Source of the DNA: Bacteroidales bacterium | Lineage (GTDB): Bacteria; Bacteroidota; Bacteroidia; Bacteroidales; UBA932 | Assembly: GCA_017958765.1 (NCBI GenBank) | Contig: JAGDBY010000041.1 | Coordinates: 1 to 7,964, forward strand | DNA: 7,964 nucleotides | Direction of reading: 5' to 3' | Shown: positions 6,792-7,964 of the stretch, in pieces | How the letters are laid out: every line of letters starts with the position of its first letter | Numbering within the stretch: position 1 is the stretch's first letter | Notes under the pieces: generated by a model | Database searches by the model: none | What the model saw: only the letters and a program-made list of their open reading frames with translations | What the model was told of the DNA's origin: nothing | Program-made: the position numbers and the translations under genes

Positions 6792-7322
6792 CTATTTGAG
6801 CAATCCGCCCAAAAGAATGTAATACTCAGGCAGGCAACCGTCTTCTGCCCAGATAATCTTTTCTCCGAAATAAAGATCCAAAGCCCTTTCCACGTTTCCT
6901 CCGAGGGCTTCTATGGAGTATCTCATTCTTTCAGGGTGAAGGCAAGGTGTCCCTTTTTTTTTAGAGCAAACCCCGCAGATATCACAGCTTCCGGCAGAGA
7001 GGGCTATGCTGCCCGGAGTCTCAGCCTCTGTCTTAAGGAGAAATGCGGTCATCCTGTCCTTGACCGGCTTGAGCAGTTCTTTGCTGATGCGGTTTATTTC
7101 ATCTTGAGAGTAACGATTGGAGCGCAACTCTTCAGGTACGGACACCTTATCTGCGTACAGAAGAATAGAGGTGTGGCTGTCCCAAATTTTTTTCACTTCA
7201 AAACCGTATGGGGGACAGGACCACCTTTTCCCGAAATTGGGGCACTGTTCGCACAGGGCAAAAAAGCGCGGAATGTCCAGACATTCCGGGATAAAACGCT
7301 CTAAAGACACTTCTGTAATCAT
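6792..7322 (-). CDS. DUF2284 cysteine-rich predicted metal-binding protein
   Basis: A 176-residue protein of the DUF2284 family (COG5423, predicted metal-binding). Two cysteine clusters are visible: CEQCPNFGKRWSCPPYGFE (C24, C27, C36) and CDICGVCSKKKGTPC (C113, C116, C119, C127), the latter spaced like a ferredoxin-type 4Fe-4S site, followed by the family's HPERMRYSIEALG (129-141). C14 and C163 are further possible ligands. No signal peptide or membrane segment is seen. The ATG at 7322 follows the cbiB TAG by 3 nt, so it is very probably co-transcribed and coupled with cbiB, suggesting a role tied to cobalamin or cobalt; no activity is established. Its own stop abuts that of cobC on the other strand. 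Family call is firm, function unknown. Confidence 0.88.
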   Translation of the reverse strand: MITEVSLERFIPECLDIPRFFALCEQCPNFGKRWSCPPYGFEVKKIWDSHTSILLYADKVSVPEELRSNRYSQDEINRISKELLKPVKDRMTAFLLKTEAETPGSIALSAGSCDICGVCSKKKGTPCLHPERMRYSIEALGGNVERALDLYFGEKIIWAEDGCLPEYYILLGGLLK

Positions 7323-7325
7323 TCT

Positions 7326-7964
7326 CTATACAATCAGGATTATTGCTAAGGTAATAATTATCATTAAAACTTCCGAGAGAATGTTTATTCGGATACTTAT
7401 TCCCAAATCGTCAGAAGTTATCTTCCGTGGATTATCGCCGATGTAAGGTTTGTATACATTCTGCCCGAAATAGTCGTGGGGGCCTCCGAATCGGCAGTCA
7501 AGGATTCCGGCCAGTGCGGCCTCGGGATAGCCGGAGTTGGGACTGGCGTGCGCTCTTCCATATCTTGAGACGAACCTAAGAAGAGAGAGTCTGCCTGAAG
7601 AAAGAATCATCAGAAAGGCGGTAAGCCGGGCAGGTATAAAGTTCGCGACGTCATCAGCTCTGGCCGCGAATTTCCCGAAGAGGATGTATTTCTCGTTTCT
7701 GTACCCTATCATAGAGTCAAGGGTATTGATCATTTTGTAGGTGATCATTCCAGGAACTCCCAGAACAAAAAACCAGAATATGGGGGCAATGACGCCGTCG
7801 CTGAGGTTTTCTGAGAGGGTCTCGAGTGCGGCGGTTCGGATCTCCTGTGCTGAAAGATTCTGAGTGTCGCGGCCCACGATTCGGGCCACCTGCTTGCGGC
7901 CGTCTTCCAGAGATTTCTCCACGGCGAGAAAAACCTGTCGGACTTCGACTATAAGTGTCCTTGC
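7326..7964 (-). CDS. cbiB: Adenosylcobinamide-phosphate synthase CbiB (5' end beyond the window)
   Basis: Membrane enzyme that joins adenosylcobyric acid to aminopropanol (phosphate) to make adenosylcobinamide (phosphate), the step before CobU. The frame is open to the right edge: 212 residues are visible from ARTLIVEVRQVF to the TAG at 7326-7328. Complete CbiB proteins have about 310-320 residues, so roughly the first 100 are missing. A GTG at 7922 lies inside the conserved region and is not the start. In fragment numbering, typical motifs are VGRDT (30-34), ETLSENLSDGVIAPIF (48-63), YKMINTLDSMIGYRNEKY (76-93), DDVANFIPARLTA (104-116), SPNSGYPEAALAG (141-153), FGGPHDYFG (159-167) and YKPYIGD (171-177). 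Hydrophobic stretches near 57-75, 109-121 and 194-212 fit inner-membrane segments. It is upstream of the DUF2284 gene in the same unit, whose earlier genes lie outside the window. Confidence 0.95.
   Translation of the reverse strand, partial: ARTLIVEVRQVFLAVEKSLEDGRKQVARIVGRDTQNLSAQEIRTAALETLSENLSDGVIAPIFWFFVLGVPGMITYKMINTLDSMIGYRNEKYILFGKFAARADDVANFIPARLTAFLMILSSGRLSLLRFVSRYGRAHASPNSGYPEAALAGILDCRFGGPHDYFGQNVYKPYIGDNPRKITSDDLGISIRINILSEVLMIIITLAIILIV

Noticed and set aside
7922..7964. GTG at 7922 as the start of cbiB
   Set aside because: The frame stays open to the right edge and the extra residues (ARTLIVEVRQVFLA) continue the family alignment, so the gene is cut by the window and starts beyond it.
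1..7964. CRISPR array, tRNA, insertion sequence, defence system or other mobile element
   Set aside because: No spaced direct repeats, cloverleaf sequences, transposase-like products or terminal inverted repeats were seen, and nearly every base belongs to a recognised chromosomal gene family.

Overview
The window looks like an ordinary chromosomal segment of a Bacteroidota bacterium, probably order Bacteroidales. Three things suggest this: Shine-Dalgarno sequences are missing before the starts while A/T-rich leaders are common; two TAnnTTTG boxes of the Bacteroidota -7 type sit in the one divergent intergenic region; and the exported proteins (an M14 zinc carboxypeptidase and a small lipoprotein) and the cobalamin-locus layout fit that group. 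A genus cannot be named from this sequence. Coding density is very high: the only gaps over 15 bases are 1901-1955 and 3837-3936. No tRNA, rRNA, CRISPR, insertion sequence or phage gene was seen.

Left third (1-1900, all minus strand): a compact three-gene run read right to left. It holds an AlkD-type DNA alkylation repair glycosylase, a DUF2461/TIGR02453 protein of unknown function, and a putative lipoprotein with a pyridoxamine-phosphate-oxidase-like split barrel that runs off the left edge. Spacings are 4 and 12 nt. Upstream (1956-3836, minus) is a secreted M14 zinc carboxypeptidase with a complete catalytic set. Its transcript appears to end at a hairpin plus U-tract at 1902-1937, which touches the alkD start.

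Right half (3937-7964): the late part of cobalamin (vitamin B12) synthesis in two convergent transcription units. The plus-strand unit is cobS-cobU-cobT-cobC with spacings of 0, -4 and +3 nt, so it is almost certainly one translationally coupled operon. The minus-strand unit enters from the right edge with cbiB (3' part only), followed 3 nt later by a cysteine-rich DUF2284 protein. The stop codons of cobC and the DUF2284 gene abut with no base between them.

In the pathway, CbiB adds the aminopropanol arm to give adenosylcobinamide phosphate, CobU activates it as GDP-cobinamide, CobT makes alpha-ribazole phosphate from a base such as dimethylbenzimidazole, CobS joins the two, and CobC removes a phosphate. 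Nucleotide-loop assembly is therefore complete here, while corrin-ring genes, cobA/btuR, cobyric acid synthase and the aminopropanol-phosphate enzyme are not in the window.

I found no clearly new system. The points most worth a second look are the DUF2284 protein inside the B12 locus, the apparently exported flavin-type split barrel, the terminator touching the alkD start, and the B12 operon promoter that lacks room for a cobalamin riboswitch.
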